64,000 nucleotides of DNA from Virgibacillus phasianinus (GCF_002216775.1 NZ_CP022315.1:3224001-3288000), one strand, 5' to 3'; shown: positions 9,286 to 21,282, counted from the first letter of the stretch. A program made the numbers and translations. The notes: generated by a model from the sequence alone, not told the origin.

Positions 9286-9555
9286 TTATCGACGTAACCC
9301 AAGTCTTTTAATAAGTTCGCGATAACGCGTAACATCATTATTACGCAAATAGTTTAATAAGTTACGACGCTTACCAACCATTTTCAAAAGACCACGACGT
9401 GAATGGTGATCTTTTTTGTGTGTACGTAAATGTTCGTTTAATGTTGTGATTTCAGCAGTAAGTACAGCGATTTGTACTTCTGGAGATCCAGTATCATTTT
9501 CATGAACCTTATATTCATTAATGATTTCATTCTTACGCTCTTTTGTGATTGCCAT
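9286..9555 (-). CDS. rpsO: 30S ribosomal protein S15
   Basis: Binds the 16S rRNA central domain early in 30S assembly. The 89-aa protein has the family signature with [16 protein letters not shown] near residues 42-57 and [10 protein letters not shown]. Start is the ATG at 9555, six bases after AGGAGGTG; an in-frame upstream start would include the ribosome site. The gene is preceded by a 130-bp structured leader and followed by a terminator. Confidence 0.97.
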   Translation of the reverse strand: MAITKERKNEIINEYKVHENDTGSPEVQIAVLTAEITTLNEHLRTHKKDHHSRRGLLKMVGKRRNLLNYLRNNDVTRYRELIKRLGLRR

Positions 9556-9660
9556 TAGGTTCACCTCCTAGTTAAATTTCATAGCCCCAATTCCCTAGCA
9601 AACGTCGGAGTCTCGTTTTGCCAAGCAATGGTTTTACGTTCTTAAGCGTACATCTAATCA
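9556..9660 (-). promoter_or_regulatory. Candidate S15 autoregulatory leader of rpsO
   Basis: The untranslated stretch before rpsO contains GCTTGGCAAAACGAGACTCC and, closer to the start, GGGAATTGGGGC. rpsO leaders that bind S15 are known in Bacillus/Geobacillus; I assign this by position and appearance, without a covariance search. Confidence 0.4.
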
Positions 9661-9688
9661 ACTAAAATTGCAAGTGGAAACAAGAAAT

Positions 9689-10636
9689 TTAGCAAGAAAA
9701 ATAGTCCCGTATTTCCTTCTCATCTAATGCGATGCGTTCGATTAATGTTTTAACATCATCAAACTTTTCCTCATCACGAATATATTTATGCCATTCAATT
9801 TGCAGTTCTTCTCCATATAAATCATTCGAGTAATCAAATATATTTACTTCTAAAATTGGTTTAGTATTTTTATCGGTAAAAGTTGGATTAAGCCCCAGAT
9901 CAGCCATTCCTTCATATACCTCACCCTTGTATAATACCTTCACCGCATATACACCAATCTTTGGTAACAATGCATCAGAATCAATTAGTAAATTAGCTGT
10001 TGGGTAGCCAATTGTACGCCCGCGTTTTTCACCCTCAACCACAGTTCCAAAAACCGAGAAGGGTCTGTTTAGGTTCTCATTTACCTTTTCAACCTTACCC
10101 TCGGATAAAAGATTACGAATTTTTGTTGAGCTAACCTTTTCATTTTCAAGTTCGACTTTTTCTATAGTCGTATAATCGAAGGTATTTTTTGTATGTGATT
10201 CTATGTTATTCATATTCCCTTCACCCTTATGACCATATGTAAAGTCAAATCCCGCGACCAGGTGCTGAATGTTAAGACCAATAATAAAGTGGTCTATAAA
10301 CCGCTCAGGGCTTAATGATGCAAGCTCTTTTGAGAAAGAGATAATATACAAGCGATCAACATTCATTTTCTGTAATATTTCCTGTTTTTCACGTAGCGGC
10401 GTTATATATTGAACATGAATCTTTTCTTTTTTCAATACGACGGATGGATGTGGGTGGAATGTAATCACTGCACTTTCCATGTTAGATTCCTTCGCCTTTG
10501 TTACAGCAGTTTGGATGACTTTTTGATGACCTTTATGGATACCATCAAAAAAACCAATTGCAGCGACTGTTTTTGGTAGTTCTTCTAACACCAACATATG
10601 TGGATATGTTAATTCAATGGTCCTCAATTTTTTCAC
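9689..10636 (-). CDS. ribF: Bifunctional riboflavin kinase / FAD synthetase
   Basis: Converts riboflavin to FMN and then FAD (RibC in B. subtilis nomenclature). The N-terminal nucleotidyltransferase domain has GFFDGIHKGHQKVI (residues 28-41) and FHPHPSVVLKK; the C-terminal flavokinase domain has GRTIGYPTANL and NPTF near 250. Length 315 aa is normal. The first codon is a GTG at 10636; a TTG three codons later sits at better spacing from AGGTG, so the true start could be 10627. It is 9 bp downstream of truB, as in B. subtilis. Confidence 0.95.
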   Translation of the reverse strand: MKKLRTIELTYPHMLVLEELPKTVAAIGFFDGIHKGHQKVIQTAVTKAKESNMESAVITFHPHPSVVLKKEKIHVQYITPLREKQEILQKMNVDRLYIISFSKELASLSPERFIDHFIIGLNIQHLVAGFDFTYGHKGEGNMNNIESHTKNTFDYTTIEKVELENEKVSSTKIRNLLSEGKVEKVNENLNRPFSVFGTVVEGEKRGRTIGYPTANLLIDSDALLPKIGVYAVKVLYKGEVYEGMADLGLNPTFTDKNTKPILEVNIFDYSNDLYGEELQIEWHKYIRDEEKFDDVKTLIERIALDEKEIRDYFSC

Positions 10637-10645
10637 CTACACTTT

Positions 10646-11539
10646 TTAATCATTTAAAGGAAAAACCCGAACCGGTTTAATTTGATCCGCATTCTCAGGA
10701 TGTGTTTGGTAGATCGCAAGCATTTCCTTTTGGTATAAAATAATAAATGGATCCGTCTTTAAGTTTATCATAGGTTTCTTTAGTTTTTGACCAAAAAGAA
10801 CTTTTTTACAGGTATCTTCATCAACAGAATAGTAATCCAAATGTGAGAGTCCTTCAATCATTGGCAATAACAGTTCGGCTTGTTTCTGTTCCTCCACTTT
10901 TGTCTCGATTTGTTCAAAAGTAACGGTATCTTCCCTCATAAAGGATCCGGTCTTTGTTCGAACTAAATCGGACATATGCGCTGGATAGCCAAGTGCTTCT
11001 CCAATATCAACACATAATGTCCGAATATAGGTCCCTTTTGAACAAACAATTTTCAGGTTTATCCGATTATCTGCTGTTCCCAAAAGTTGTAGTTGATGAA
11101 TACTTACTTTCCTTTTTGGGCGTTCAACTGTTTTGTTAGCACGTGCATATTCATATAACTTCCTACCATTTACCTTAACTGCTGAATACATTGGAGGGAT
11201 CTGAATAATTTGACCCCTAAACTGTTTTAGAACTGTTTCAATCTCCTCATTTGAAGGTACATAGTTAACCTGTTTCTGATTTATTACCTTGCCACTTGCA
11301 TCTTCTGTATCAGTTGAACTGCCCAGTGAAAGCTCCGCTATGTATACTTTTTCTGTGTTTGTCAAATACGGAACAATCTTAGTAGCTTGCCCGATACAGA
11401 TTGGAAGTACTCCCTCCACTCCGGGATCAAGTGTCCCGGTATGGCCAACCTTTTTTGTTTGATACAATCTTCGAATCTTTGCTACACAATCGTGTGATGT
11501 CATTCCCTTAGGCTTCCATAATGGTAAGATGCCATTCAT
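10646..11539 (-). CDS. truB: tRNA pseudouridine(55) synthase
   Basis: Makes pseudouridine 55 in the T loop of tRNAs. Shows LPLWKPKGMTSHD at the N-terminus and the catalytic Asp motif GHTGTLDPGVEGVLP near residues 33-47; the C-terminal PUA-like region is shorter. The start MNGILPLW (11539) follows GGAGGCG at six bases. 297 aa. Part of the infB-rbfA-truB-ribF cluster. Confidence 0.95.
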   Translation of the reverse strand: MNGILPLWKPKGMTSHDCVAKIRRLYQTKKVGHTGTLDPGVEGVLPICIGQATKIVPYLTNTEKVYIAELSLGSSTDTEDASGKVINQKQVNYVPSNEEIETVLKQFRGQIIQIPPMYSAVKVNGRKLYEYARANKTVERPKRKVSIHQLQLLGTADNRINLKIVCSKGTYIRTLCVDIGEALGYPAHMSDLVRTKTGSFMREDTVTFEQIETKVEEQKQAELLLPMIEGLSHLDYYSVDEDTCKKVLFGQKLKKPMINLKTDPFIILYQKEMLAIYQTHPENADQIKPVRVFPLND

Positions 11540-11617
11540 TGAAATCGCCTCCAAAACATAGAAAAGCACCAGCGCCACTTATGCAAATAGACACTGGAGC
11601 TAAACTGAGGTTATGAA

Positions 11618-11650
11618 AAATCTGACCCCGTTTCCAAGCTTGGAGCCAGA
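11618..11650 (-). terminator. Probable terminator after rbfA
   Basis: Minus-strand stem TCTGGCTCC/GGGGTCAGA (G-T pairs allowed) followed by TTTTTC, 12 bp past the rbfA stop. It may partly separate the nusA-infB operon from truB-ribF. Confidence 0.5.
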
Positions 11651-11661
11651 ATTTCAACTTA

Positions 11662-12006
11662 TTATTTTTTGTTTAAATCGCGCAAAATTCCTTCAATTCG
11701 ATTCCCATACTCCAGCGCCTCGTCAAATTCGAAAACAAGCTCTGGTGTTTTACGCAAGCGAATTCGTTGGCCAATTTCCGACCGAATGAAGCCTTTAGCT
11801 TTTGCAAGTCCCACTAATGTTTCATGTTTTTGTTTTTCATCTCCAAGTACTGAAATGAAAATTTTAGCCTGTTGTAAATCTCCTGTCACTTCAACATCCG
11901 TAACAGTAACAAAACCTACTCGTGGGTCTTTGAGTTTTCTGCTGATAATTTCTCCGAGTTCCTTTTTCATTTGTTCTGCGATACGATTTGCTCGCACTTC
12001 GCTCAT
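11662..12006 (-). CDS. rbfA: 30S ribosome-binding factor RbfA
   Basis: Late 30S maturation factor with a KH-type fold. [21 protein letters not shown] at the N-terminus and [19 protein letters not shown] near residues 27-45 are typical. The start at 12006 follows GAGGTG at six bases. 114 aa, normal length. Lies 50 bp after ylxP. Confidence 0.95.
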   Translation of the reverse strand: MSEVRANRIAEQMKKELGEIISRKLKDPRVGFVTVTDVEVTGDLQQAKIFISVLGDEKQKHETLVGLAKAKGFIRSEIGQRIRLRKTPELVFEFDEALEYGNRIEGILRDLNKK

Positions 12007-12056
12007 AACAGTCACCTCTTAATTTGTGAAGCGCATTTGGCGCTTCCTTCCATACT

Positions 12057-12335
12057 TTATATTCGTTCCACTTGAGTAATGGTACATTCCAATTCGGGAA
12101 AGTTATCCATATTCTTTAAGACCTCTTGGATAACCTGTTCTGCATGGGTATAACTAGTGGAAATGGTGACAATGCCAAATTTCGTACGTTGCCACAAATC
12201 ATGGAAATCAAGCTCAGTTATAGCGATATTAAAATCTTTACTTAATTTATTCATGATTTTTTTCAAAACAGAACGTTTATCTTTCAAGGAATGTGTATCA
12301 TAGAGCATACACTCAACTTCCGCAACTACGATCAT
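12057..12335 (-). CDS. ylxP: YlxP, DUF503 family protein
   Basis: A 92-aa protein with the DUF503 pattern [18 protein letters not shown] near residues 10-27. Conserved between infB and rbfA across Bacilli and linked to ribosome maturation by context; the molecular role is not settled. Its ATG overlaps the infB stop by four bases, so translation is probably coupled. Confidence 0.9.
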   Translation of the reverse strand: MIVVAEVECMLYDTHSLKDKRSVLKKIMNKLSKDFNIAITELDFHDLWQRTKFGIVTISTSYTHAEQVIQEVLKNMDNFPELECTITQVERI

Positions 12336-14428
12336 TTGCGTTCAATTTCCTGCATAACGTAGGCTTCAATTGTATCGCCCTCTTTAATATCGTTAAAGTT
12401 TTTAATTGTAATGCCACATTCGTAGCCTTGTGCTACCTCTTTGGCGTCATCTTTATAACGCTTTAAAGTATCTAGTTCGCCTTCAAATTGAACCACTCCA
12501 TCGCGAATAACTCGAACACCAGAATCGCGGGTAATTTTACCGTCAGTCACATAACTTCCAGCAATCGTACCAATTTTTGAAACCTTAAAGATCTCGCGTA
12601 CTTCTGCTTGACCGACAACTTTTTCTTCATACTCGGGATCAAGCATACCCTTCATAGCTGATTCTATTTCTTCAATTACTTTATAAATAACACGGTGCAG
12701 CCTAACATCTACTTTTTCAGAGTCTGCAGTCTTTTTAGCGTTTGCATCAGGACGGACATTGAAACCAATTACAATCGCATTTGATGCGGCTGCAAGTATG
12801 ATATCAGATTCCGTGATTGCTCCAACTGCTGTGTGGATAATTTTAATTTTGACACCCTCAACCTCAATTTTCCTTAGAGAGGATGCCAACGCCTCTGCTG
12901 ATCCCTGAACATCTGCTTTTATAATAATATTAATTTCTTTCATTTGACCTTGTTTAATTTGTTCGAATAAATCATCTAGGCTGACCTTTGATTGTTCACC
13001 ACGATTTTCCTGAATATGTTTTTGCTGACGTGCTTCACCAATTTGCCGTGATTTCTTTTCATCATCAAAGACAAGAAATTGATCGCCTGCTTGTGGAACG
13101 TCATTAAGCCCTGTTACCTCCACAGGTGTTGAAGGACCAGCTTCATTCACTCGTTTTCCAGTGTGACTTACCATGGCACGGATTCGACCAAATGTATTTC
13201 CTACAACCAGCGAATCCCCTACACGCAATGTACCATTTTGAACGAGTAATGTAGCAACTGAACCTCGCCCTTTATCCAACTGCGCATCAATAACCGTTCC
13301 AAATGCATTTGATTTAGGATTTGCTTTTAATTCTTCCACTTCAGATACGAGAAGAATCATTTCTAATAAATCATCGATACCTTCACGTTTCACAGCAGAA
13401 AGTTGAACAAAGATAGTGTCGCCACCCCAGTCTTCTGGAACAATTTCATATTCAGTTAATTCCTGCATGACGCGATCGGGATTTGCGCCTTCTTTATCCA
13501 TTTTATTTACTGCAATAATGATCGGTACTTCTGCTGCCTTGGCGTGATTAATTGCCTCAACAGTCTGTGGCATTACCCCATCATCTGCTGCTACTACCAA
13601 AACGGCTATATCGGTAACCTGCGCCCCTCTTGAACGCATACTAGTAAATGCAGCATGACCAGGTGTATCAAGGAAGGTAACTTTCTTGTTATTGCTTTCC
13701 ACTTGATACGCGCCAATATGTTGCGTGATTCCACCAGCCTCGCCTTCAGTTACTTTTGTGTGACGAATAGAATCAAGTAACGTGGTTTTACCATGGTCAA
13801 CATGTCCCATTATAGTAACTACTGCAGGGCGTTCTTGCAAGTCATTTACGTTTTCTTCCTTTTTATATTTGTCAAAGTCTGTATCCTCAAGGACGATTTC
13901 TTTTTCTACCGCAACACCAAAGTCGTCACATAATAATTCTACAGTATCATCGTCCAGATCCTGATTTTTTGTAGCCATAACGCCAAGACCCATTAACTTC
14001 TTGATGATTTCTGTTTCTTTTTTGTTCAACTTTGCGGCAAGATCGCTTACAGTCAGTGTATCACTGTATTTAATTTCTTTAGGTATTTCCTTCACAGGTT
14101 GTTGTTTTGGTACAGGGTTATTGTTCCCTTTTTTATTTCGATGTTTATTTGACTGATTCCGGTTCCCTTTATGATTTGACTGACCGTGTGAAGATTTGCC
14201 TTTATTCGTTTGTTTTTTCAAATTATTATTCTCCGATTTCTTTGATGTGTTTGAAGCGTTCTGTCGTTTTTTTGGATTGAACTTATCATCCAATTTTCCC
14301 TTTACATCATCTGAAATGGTAGACATGTGGTTAGACACCTCTACATTTAATTCCTTTAATTTTTGAATGACATCTTTGCTTGTCGTATTTTTTTGCTTTG
14401 CATATTCATATACGCGCGTTTTAGTCAT
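12332..14428 (-). CDS. infB: Translation initiation factor IF-2
   Basis: GTPase that places initiator tRNA on the 30S subunit. An IF2-N domain ([20 protein letters not shown]) starts the protein, followed by a Lys/Asn/Gln-rich linker at about 50-110, a second N-domain, then the G domain with [16 protein letters not shown] and NKMD, and the IF2 C-domains. Length 698 aa is typical of Bacilli. It sits 4 bp after ylxQ within the nusA operon. Confidence 0.97.
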   Translation of the reverse strand: MTKTRVYEYAKQKNTTSKDVIQKLKELNVEVSNHMSTISDDVKGKLDDKFNPKKRQNASNTSKKSENNNLKKQTNKGKSSHGQSNHKGNRNQSNKHRNKKGNNNPVPKQQPVKEIPKEIKYSDTLTVSDLAAKLNKKETEIIKKLMGLGVMATKNQDLDDDTVELLCDDFGVAVEKEIVLEDTDFDKYKKEENVNDLQERPAVVTIMGHVDHGKTTLLDSIRHTKVTEGEAGGITQHIGAYQVESNNKKVTFLDTPGHAAFTSMRSRGAQVTDIAVLVVAADDGVMPQTVEAINHAKAAEVPIIIAVNKMDKEGANPDRVMQELTEYEIVPEDWGGDTIFVQLSAVKREGIDDLLEMILLVSEVEELKANPKSNAFGTVIDAQLDKGRGSVATLLVQNGTLRVGDSLVVGNTFGRIRAMVSHTGKRVNEAGPSTPVEVTGLNDVPQAGDQFLVFDDEKKSRQIGEARQQKHIQENRGEQSKVSLDDLFEQIKQGQMKEINIIIKADVQGSAEALASSLRKIEVEGVKIKIIHTAVGAITESDIILAAASNAIVIGFNVRPDANAKKTADSEKVDVRLHRVIYKVIEEIESAMKGMLDPEYEEKVVGQAEVREIFKVSKIGTIAGSYVTDGKITRDSGVRVIRDGVVQFEGELDTLKRYKDDAKEVAQGYECGITIKNFNDIKEGDTIEAYVMQEIERK

Positions 14429-14432
14429 ACAT

Positions 14433-14744
14433 TCACCCCCGAATAGAATTATCGAGTAACGACTTTATCTTAGCGGCAAAACCTGCATCTAAAATTGCAA
14501 TTGCTACTCTTTCCGATTTACCAATAGCATTAGACAGTATTTCCTTGTCATCAACTATTCGTAAAGGTACTTCATATGTTCTGCATTTATCCGTTATTTT
14601 TTTTCTTGTTTGTGGACCGGTATCACTTGCCAGTAAAACAAGTTTTGCCCGGTTTTTCTTGATGTCTTTTACAACTTCTTCACCAAGTGAACATTGCCTA
14701 GCCCGGTATGCCAGCCCAATCATGTTCAAGTAGCTATTTTTCAT
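14433..14744 (-). CDS. ylxQ: YlxQ, L7Ae-like ribosomal/RNA-binding protein
   Basis: A 103-aa member of the L7Ae/L30e family that binds kink-turn RNA. The N-terminus [16 protein letters not shown] and the [15 protein letters not shown] stretch near residues 36-50 are characteristic. Encoded between ylxR and infB as in B. subtilis; it overlaps the end of ylxR by 11 bases. Role in ribosome function is inferred from family and neighbours. Confidence 0.9.
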   Translation of the reverse strand: MKNSYLNMIGLAYRARQCSLGEEVVKDIKKNRAKLVLLASDTGPQTRKKITDKCRTYEVPLRIVDDKEILSNAIGKSERVAIAILDAGFAAKIKSLLDNSIRG

Positions 14745-15015
14745 GGCTATTTCCAGCTACCATTTGCTTAAGTTCTTCAAAAACCGATGGATCGACCTGG
14801 GTATTCAAATGACGATTCAATACATCACTTTTTTCTGCCTTTTCAATTACAGCTAAATCCTTTGATAAATATGCTCCACGACCATTTTTCTTACCGGATT
14901 CGTCGACAAACACTTCTCCGTCCTTGTTACGTACAATGCGGATTAGTTCTTTTTTAGGTTTCATCTCATTTGTTACAACACATTTTCGCTGAGGAATCTT
15001 TCTTTTTTGTACCAT
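14734..15015 (-). CDS. ylxR: YlxR, DUF448 family nucleic-acid-binding protein
   Basis: A 93-aa protein with the DUF448 hallmarks RKCVVTNEMKPKKELIRIVR and GRGAYLSKD. The family is always found next to nusA and is reported to bind RNA or DNA (RnpM in recent B. subtilis literature, linked to RNase P). Lies 12 bp after nusA and overlaps ylxQ. Confidence 0.9.
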   Translation of the reverse strand: MVQKRKIPQRKCVVTNEMKPKKELIRIVRNKDGEVFVDESGKKNGRGAYLSKDLAVIEKAEKSDVLNRHLNTQVDPSVFEELKQMVAGNSHEK

Positions 15016-15027
15016 TTGATTTCCCCC

Positions 15028-16134
15028 TTATTCAAACATATCTTCATTTTCGTCAGAATAAGTAATGATTTCCTCAGTGGAATCCTCCAGCAATCCATCT
15101 TCAATTGCCTCAGATTCACTCTTGATATCAATTTTCCAGCCGGTGAGTTTGGCAGCCAGACGGGCATTTTGTCCCCGTTTGCCAATTGCTAACGATAATT
15201 GATAATCAGGTACAATCACAGTTGTTGCTTTGGCCTCTTCATCTACAAGCACATCAACCACTTTTGAAGGGCTCAGCGCATTTGATACATATACAACCGG
15301 ATCCTCCGACCATTCAACTACATCAATTTTCTCACCTTTTAGTTCATTCACTATTGCCTGGACACGCTGACCTCTTTGCCCCACACAGGAGCCAACAGGA
15401 TCTATTTCAGGATCACTTGCGTATACTGAGATTTTTGAACGGTCTCCTGCTTCACGGGCAACAGATTTAATTTCAACTGTGCCATCATAAATTTCCGGTA
15501 CTTCCATTTCAAATAACCGCTTCAATAACCCTGGATGTGACCTGGAAATATAAATTTGCGGCCCCTTACTTGTGTTTTCAACTTTCGTAACAAATACCTT
15601 CAACCGGTCGTGCACATTGTATTCCTCTACTGACATTTGTTCAGCTTCCGGCAATTTCGCTTCAATTTTCCCTAAGTTCACATAAACAAACCGCGGGTCC
15701 AAACGCTGGATGATGCCTGTCATTACATCTTCTTCGCGATCAGCATATTCACTGAAAATAACACCACGTTCCGCTTCACGCACACGTTGTGTTACAACCT
15801 GTTTTGCAGCTTGAGCAGCAATTCTTCCGAAATCCTTTGGTGTTACCTCAAGTTCAATAACATCATCCAGCTCATAGTTAGGATCTATTTGTTTAGCTTC
15901 TTCCAAAGATATTTCTTCCTGTACATCCTCAGCTTCTTCAACAACTGTTTTTCTTGAGAATACCTTCATTGTACCTTTGCTTTCATCAAGATCAACACGT
16001 ACATTGGATGCCGATTTAAAATTTTTCTTATAAGCAGAAATTAATGCTGCTTCTAATGCTTCCAAAAGAATTTCTTTATTAATACCTTTTTCTTTTTCCA
16101 AATAATCAATCGCGTCAAACAACTGACTGTTCAC
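15028..16134 (-). CDS. nusA: Transcription elongation/termination factor NusA
   Basis: RNA-polymerase-binding factor that modulates pausing and termination. N-terminal RNAP-binding domain ([25 protein letters not shown] region, 14-38), an S1 domain around 135-200, then two KH domains ([15 protein letters not shown] and [14 protein letters not shown]). No acidic repeats, as expected for Firmicutes. 368 aa. First large gene after rimP, 15 bp downstream. Confidence 0.97.
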   Translation of the reverse strand: MNSQLFDAIDYLEKEKGINKEILLEALEAALISAYKKNFKSASNVRVDLDESKGTMKVFSRKTVVEEAEDVQEEISLEEAKQIDPNYELDDVIELEVTPKDFGRIAAQAAKQVVTQRVREAERGVIFSEYADREEDVMTGIIQRLDPRFVYVNLGKIEAKLPEAEQMSVEEYNVHDRLKVFVTKVENTSKGPQIYISRSHPGLLKRLFEMEVPEIYDGTVEIKSVAREAGDRSKISVYASDPEIDPVGSCVGQRGQRVQAIVNELKGEKIDVVEWSEDPVVYVSNALSPSKVVDVLVDEEAKATTVIVPDYQLSLAIGKRGQNARLAAKLTGWKIDIKSESEAIEDGLLEDSTEEIITYSDENEDMFE

Positions 16135-16149
16135 TATTCTTTTCCCCCT

Positions 16150-16626
16150 TTATAACGTAACTGCAATTCTTGCTTTCGCTATTTTTGAAAACGGAATTTC
16201 AACAACTTTTTTTCTGGTTTTTATTTTATATTCTATACTAGCAATGTTATCGGTGAAATCTGTTAGGATTCCTTCATACTCTTTTGCACCATCAATTGGT
16301 TCATATAGCTTAACAAAAATATTTTTATTTACGCTTTTTTGAAAATCAGCCTCTGTTTTTAATGGACGTTCTACTCCTGGTGATGAAACTTCCAGAAAAT
16401 AAGCACCTTTGATTGGATCTGCCTCATCCAGTTTCTCACTTAATTGTTCGGAAACTTCGCCACACTCGGCGATGTCAATCCCGCCTTCTTTATCAATATA
16501 GACACGTAAAAACCAATTCTGACCTTCTTTTACATAATCAACGTCGACCAATTCTAGGTCCCTTTCTTCCAAAATTGGTTCCAACAAACTTTCAGTGTTC
16601 TTAATAACCTGGGAACTCAAGTACAA
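16150..16626 (-). CDS. rimP: Ribosome maturation factor RimP
   Basis: Assists 30S assembly (YlxS). The 158-aa protein has LELVDVDYVKEGQNWFLRV near residues 24-42 and the signature LEVSSPGVERPL near 103-114. It is the first gene of the rimP-nusA-ylxR-ylxQ-infB-ylxP-rbfA operon and follows the paired terminators after polC. Confidence 0.95.
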   Translation of the reverse strand: MYLSSQVIKNTESLLEPILEERDLELVDVDYVKEGQNWFLRVYIDKEGGIDIAECGEVSEQLSEKLDEADPIKGAYFLEVSSPGVERPLKTEADFQKSVNKNIFVKLYEPIDGAKEYEGILTDFTDNIASIEYKIKTRKKVVEIPFSKIAKARIAVTL

Positions 16627-16711
16627 TCCTCCTCTATTCAGTTGTCGTTACTACCTATTATGAACAATACTATCAATTTTCATATCAAACCCGATGTTTT
16701 TTCAAAATAAA

Positions 16712-16738
16712 CCCCTTGCCTGAAAAGGTGGCAAGGGG
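16712..16738 (-). terminator. Second hairpin between polC and rimP
   Basis: Perfect 9-bp stem CCCCTTGCC/GGCAAGGGG followed on the minus strand by TTTATTTTG. With the hairpin at 16771 it forms a tandem terminator in the 247-bp polC-rimP gap, which otherwise holds only the presumed rimP promoter. Confidence 0.75.
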
Positions 16739-16770
16739 AAATCACTAAAGTAGGATGGCAGGTATGAAGA

Positions 16771-16793
16771 AAGAGCGGGAATATCCCACTCTT
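16771..16793 (-). terminator. Terminator after polC
   Basis: Minus-strand stem AAGAGTGGGA/TCCCGCTCTT with a three-base loop, followed by TCTTC. First of two hairpins downstream of polC. Confidence 0.65.
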
Positions 16794-16873
16794 TTAACCG
16801 TTCGTATCATTACCTTTAAAACTATACCATACTTATCCATTTTAGGCAAGGGACACGTGGATTACATTGTTTT

Positions 16874-19800
16874 TTAGAATAGTGACAGCTGATTTTTTTC
16901 TGCCATTCCCTCCAAGCAACCGTGATTGTCCAAATACTCTAAAACTGTCTTGGAGATTTTACTGCGTTCACGAAGATCCTCTTTGGACAGGAATTCTCCT
17001 TCTTCGCGTGCTTTTACAATATTTATTGCTGCATTGGTGCCAAGCCCATCCACTGCATTAAATGGTGGAATCAATTTATCACCATCAACGATAAATTCGG
17101 TTGCAGTAGATTTATATAAATCTACTCGTTGAAAACTTAAACCTCGTTCATTCATTTCTAAAGCAATCTCAAGTACTGTCATCAGACTTTTTTCTTTTGG
17201 ACTCGCATCATTTCCTTTGACCGCAATTCCTTCAATCCGCTCGCGAATAGCTTTTGAACCTTTTACCATCGTATCCAAATCATAGTCCCCAGCACGAACA
17301 GTGAAGTATGCTGCGTAAAAGAATATCGGATGATGAACCTTAAAGTAAGCGATCCGTACCGCCATAAGCACATAAGCTGCAGCATGGGCCTTTGGAAACA
17401 TGTATTTAATTTTCTTACAGGATTCAATATACCAGTCCGGAACATCATGCTTTTTCATTTCGGTTATCCATTCATCCTGCAGACCTTTACCCTTACGAAC
17501 AAACTCCATTATCTTAAATGCAAGTGATGCATCTAGTCCCTTATGCATCAGGTAGACCATAATGTCATCACGACAACCAATTACATCAGGTAGTTTACAA
17601 ATGCCATCATTAATTAATTCCTGGGCATTTCCAAGCCAGACATCCGTTCCATGGGACAATCCTGAAATAATCACAAGCTCTGCAAATGTTTTCGGTTTAG
17701 TGTCCTCAAGCATCTGTCTAACAAACTTGGTACCAAATTCAGGTACACCCAGAGTCCCTGTTTTACAATTAATCTGTTCCTCTGTGACACCAATTGATTC
17801 GGTACCTGAAAATAGTTTCATAACCCCTTCGTCATCTGTCGGAATTGTTTTTGGATCAATACCGCTTAAATCCTGAAGCATGCGTATAACAGTTGGATCA
17901 TCGTGTCCAAGTATATCAAGCTTCAATAAATTATCATGAATCGAATGGAAATCAAAATGTGTTGTCCGCCATTCGCTGTTTCGATCATCAGCAGGAAATT
18001 GAATTGGCGTAAAATCGAATATTTCCTTATCATCCGGGACTACAATAATTCCACCTGGGTGTTGCCCGGTTGTTCGTTTTACACCGGTACAACCCTGAAC
18101 TAACCGATCTACTTCCGCGTTTTTATAAACAATCTGTTTATCGGAGGCATATCCTTTAACATATCCATAAGCCGTTTTCTCGGCAATTGTACCTATTGTT
18201 CCCGCACGATACACATTGTCTTCACCAAATAATTCCTTCGTATAATTATGTGCTTTAGGTTGATATTCACCAGAAAAGTTTAAGTCAATATCGGGAACCT
18301 TATCCCCCTTAAACCCTAAAAACGTTTCAAACGGAATGTCTTGTCCATCCTTTGTTAATTCTATATCGCAATTGGGACAGGACTTATCCGGCAGATCAAA
18401 CCCACTCCCGGCAGATCCATCCGTAATAAATTCTTGATAGTGGCAATCTGGGCACACATAATGCGGTGGCAAGGGATTCACTTCCGTAATTTCTGTCATG
18501 GTGGCCACAAATGACGAACCAACTGACCCCCTTGACCCCACCAAATAACCATCGTCTAATGACTTTTTAACAAGCTTGTGGGATATCAGGTAAATAACGG
18601 CAAAACCATGACCAATAATGCTATTTAGTTCCTTTTCAAGACGTTCCACCACGATATCCGGCAAAGCCTCTCCGTAGATTGTTTTAGCCCGGTTATAGCT
18701 CAAATCACGTATTTCCTGTTCTGCACCTTCGATAGTTGGTGTAAACAGATCGTCTTTTACCGGAGAAATTTCTTCAATCGAGTCTGCCAGTTTACCCGTA
18801 TTCGTTATCACAATTTCTTCTTTAGTTTCATCGTTTAAGAAAGGGAAACAATCCATCATTTCATTTGTTGTCCTAAATGGTGTATCCGGTAATGTTTGCC
18901 GAGCTAATGGATTTCCATTCTGAGATGAAATCAATATTTGTCTGTACAATTTTTCATGATCGCTCACATAATGAACATTACCTGTTGCTACTACCAACTT
19001 GTTCATCCGTTTACCCATATCTACCAAATTTGAAATGATATCAAAAATTTGTGCCTCATTCTGTACTAATTCTTTTTCAATTAGATGAGCATAATTGCCT
19101 GGTGGCTGAACTTCAATATAATCATAGAATTCCGCAACCTTTTCGGCTTCTTCTTTTGACTTTTGCATCATAGTCTCAAATACTTCGCCCTTATCACATG
19201 CGGAACCAATTAGAATGCCTTCCCGGAATTTTTGCAGCTTTGATCTTGGAATTCTTGGGACCCGGTAAAAATAGTCTATATGGGCATGCGAGACCAATTT
19301 ATAAATGTTCTTTAATCCCTCCTGGTTTTTGGCCAGAATTATGCAATGGGATGGTCTCGACCGTTGATAGGCATTGCCTTCACCCATATGGTTGTTTAGC
19401 TGATTATGATTAGTAATATCTTTATTTAATAACAACTGAACTAGCTTCCAAAGTAGGTAGCTGGTCGCTTCCGCATCATATATTGCACGATGGTGCTGTG
19501 TCAGTTCAATATCAAGTTTTTTACAAAGGGTATTTAGCCGATGGTTCTTTAACTCCGGAAATAAAAACCGCGCCAATTCTAATGTATCTACGACAGGATT
19601 TGTTGATTTTTCATATCCTATTTTCTTGTATCCCTCATTTAAAAAACCCATGTCAAAACTTGCATTATGGGCAACTAATATATCTTGTTCCACCCATTCG
19701 CTAAATTCTTTTAACACATCGCCTATTTCCGGTGCATCACGAACCATATCATCCGTTATACCGGTTAAGTCGACAGTTGTTTCCGATAATGGATGGTGGG

Positions 19801-21166
19801 GGTTAGCAAAACGTTCAAAACGATCAATGATTTCGCCGTTTTTTATTTTCACCCCGGCCAGTTCGATAATTGTATCGTAAACAGCGGATAAACCAGTTGT
19901 CTCGACGTCAAAAACAACATAGGTTGCTTCCTCAAGGCCCATATCCGCCTCATTGTAAGCAATTGGCACACCGTCATCAACTAAATTTGCTTCTACACCG
20001 TATAATATTTTTACACCGTTTTTAACACCGGCTGCATGGGCTTCTGGATAACCCTGAACACCGGCATGATCGGTTATTGCAACAGCCTTATGCCCCCACC
20101 TCGCTGCCTGTTCTACCAATCTGCTTGGGGATACAACCGCATCCATTTGACTCATCGTTGTATGTGCATGCAATTCAACTCGTTTGCAATCGGCAGGCGC
20201 GTCATCAGTTTTCGTTTCAACCTTTACTTCTAACATATCATTTGCCATCATTGCCAGTTCATTTGTATACATATCCGTTTGGATACTGCCGCGAGCTTTA
20301 ATCCACATACCTGTTTTTAATTGCTCGAACTTTTCAACATCCTCGTCATTCTTTGAGAACATTTTAATTTGCAAGGAATCGGTATAATCGGTTGCTTTAG
20401 CAATTAATAAACTGCGACCCGAACGCAACTTACGAATATCGACAAAGAACACGAATCCCTGCACAGTAACCCGGCGTTCTTCATCCTGTATCAATTCCAT
20501 TTCCATCGGCTCATCCGGAATGCCATAGCCAATTGCAAAAGGTATATTCTGATTTTGTTCTAAGCTGTTTTTCTCACGCTTTTCTTTCTCCATCACGGTT
20601 TTTAAAATTATTTCCTGATCTTCTTTGGCTTTTTGCTTGCGAAACTCCTGTAAATCTTTATCTTCAGTTTTAACATTTATTTCTAATTGATATGCTTTGC
20701 TGCCTATTTTATCGCAGTACACCCGAAAAGCGGTTTCTAATCGTTTTCTTAAAGCAGCCGCCTCCGCTTCATTTCTAGCCGTAATGGAAAGCTTATTATT
20801 TTGAAGCACAGGTACTTGATTATGGATTAAATCTCTATAGGCGGGCGACATCGTTGTAATTGATTGTAAAAAGTTCAGCCAGTAATCACAAATGTATGTA
20901 TCACTTTCCTCTTTTTCCTCCGTATAAAGGGTCCAGTCCACCTGCGCAATTTGCTTGAAAGAATCCTGTAATTTAGTTGTTAAAACCTGATATACCTCAA
21001 TAGGTAGCATTCGCTCAACCTGAATATGAAAATGCCACTTTTTAACTTGTCTAAACACTTCTAATCGTATTAATTGACTATTTGAGAAATACGTTGATAT
21101 ATCTTCTTCAGGTATCTGCAACTGTGCTAATAATACCTCCATTTTTTCCGTTTGTGATATAGCCAT
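16874..21166 (-). CDS. polC: DNA polymerase III alpha subunit, PolC type
   Basis: Replicative polymerase of low-GC Gram-positives. Order seen: N-terminal domain, OB fold ([13 protein letters not shown]), PHP domain ([23 protein letters not shown]) interrupted by the DnaQ-like 3'-5' exonuclease ([18 protein letters not shown]), then the polymerase core ([24 protein letters not shown]) and a Cys4 zinc motif (CPDCHYQEF ... CPNCD). ATG at 21166 is preferred, with GGGGGAAAAGG upstream; a TTG five codons earlier is inside the ribosome site. About 1,430 aa. In B. subtilis proS precedes it; here rasP does. Confidence 0.96.
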   Translation of the reverse strand: MAISQTEKMEVLLAQLQIPEEDISTYFSNSQLIRLEVFRQVKKWHFHIQVERMLPIEVYQVLTTKLQDSFKQIAQVDWTLYTEEKEESDTYICDYWLNFLQSITTMSPAYRDLIHNQVPVLQNNKLSITARNEAEAAALRKRLETAFRVYCDKIGSKAYQLEINVKTEDKDLQEFRKQKAKEDQEIILKTVMEKEKREKNSLEQNQNIPFAIGYGIPDEPMEMELIQDEERRVTVQGFVFFVDIRKLRSGRSLLIAKATDYTDSLQIKMFSKNDEDVEKFEQLKTGMWIKARGSIQTDMYTNELAMMANDMLEVKVETKTDDAPADCKRVELHAHTTMSQMDAVVSPSRLVEQAARWGHKAVAITDHAGVQGYPEAHAAGVKNGVKILYGVEANLVDDGVPIAYNEADMGLEEATYVVFDVETTGLSAVYDTIIELAGVKIKNGEIIDRFERFANPHHPLSETTVDLTGITDDMVRDAPEIGDVLKEFSEWVEQDILVAHNASFDMGFLNEGYKKIGYEKSTNPVVDTLELARFLFPELKNHRLNTLCKKLDIELTQHHRAIYDAEATSYLLWKLVQLLLNKDITNHNQLNNHMGEGNAYQRSRPSHCIILAKNQEGLKNIYKLVSHAHIDYFYRVPRIPRSKLQKFREGILIGSACDKGEVFETMMQKSKEEAEKVAEFYDYIEVQPPGNYAHLIEKELVQNEAQIFDIISNLVDMGKRMNKLVVATGNVHYVSDHEKLYRQILISSQNGNPLARQTLPDTPFRTTNEMMDCFPFLNDETKEEIVITNTGKLADSIEEISPVKDDLFTPTIEGAEQEIRDLSYNRAKTIYGEALPDIVVERLEKELNSIIGHGFAVIYLISHKLVKKSLDDGYLVGSRGSVGSSFVATMTEITEVNPLPPHYVCPDCHYQEFITDGSAGSGFDLPDKSCPNCDIELTKDGQDIPFETFLGFKGDKVPDIDLNFSGEYQPKAHNYTKELFGEDNVYRAGTIGTIAEKTAYGYVKGYASDKQIVYKNAEVDRLVQGCTGVKRTTGQHPGGIIVVPDDKEIFDFTPIQFPADDRNSEWRTTHFDFHSIHDNLLKLDILGHDDPTVIRMLQDLSGIDPKTIPTDDEGVMKLFSGTESIGVTEEQINCKTGTLGVPEFGTKFVRQMLEDTKPKTFAELVIISGLSHGTDVWLGNAQELINDGICKLPDVIGCRDDIMVYLMHKGLDASLAFKIMEFVRKGKGLQDEWITEMKKHDVPDWYIESCKKIKYMFPKAHAAAYVLMAVRIAYFKVHHPIFFYAAYFTVRAGDYDLDTMVKGSKAIRERIEGIAVKGNDASPKEKSLMTVLEIALEMNERGLSFQRVDLYKSTATEFIVDGDKLIPPFNAVDGLGTNAAINIVKAREEGEFLSKEDLRERSKISKTVLEYLDNHGCLEGMAEKNQLSLF

Positions 21167-21244
21167 ATCCTTTTCCCCCAATGTAGCTGCTGGTAAAAAT
21201 CTTCCGTTTGGTAAATCTATGCTAATATACCGAATTCAAGCTTT

Positions 21245-21282
21245 TGAAAACCCTTGTCTGGTTGATTAGACAAGGGTTTTTA
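21245..21282 (-). terminator. Intrinsic terminator after rasP
   Basis: Perfect 11-bp stem AACCCTTGTCT/AGACAAGGGTT with an eight-base loop, ending in TTCAAAAG on the minus strand. It separates rasP from polC. Confidence 0.75.

Noticed and set aside
11669-12022. Plus-strand frame of 117 codons opposite rbfA
   Set aside because: Exact antisense of rbfA with Ser-rich shadow composition.
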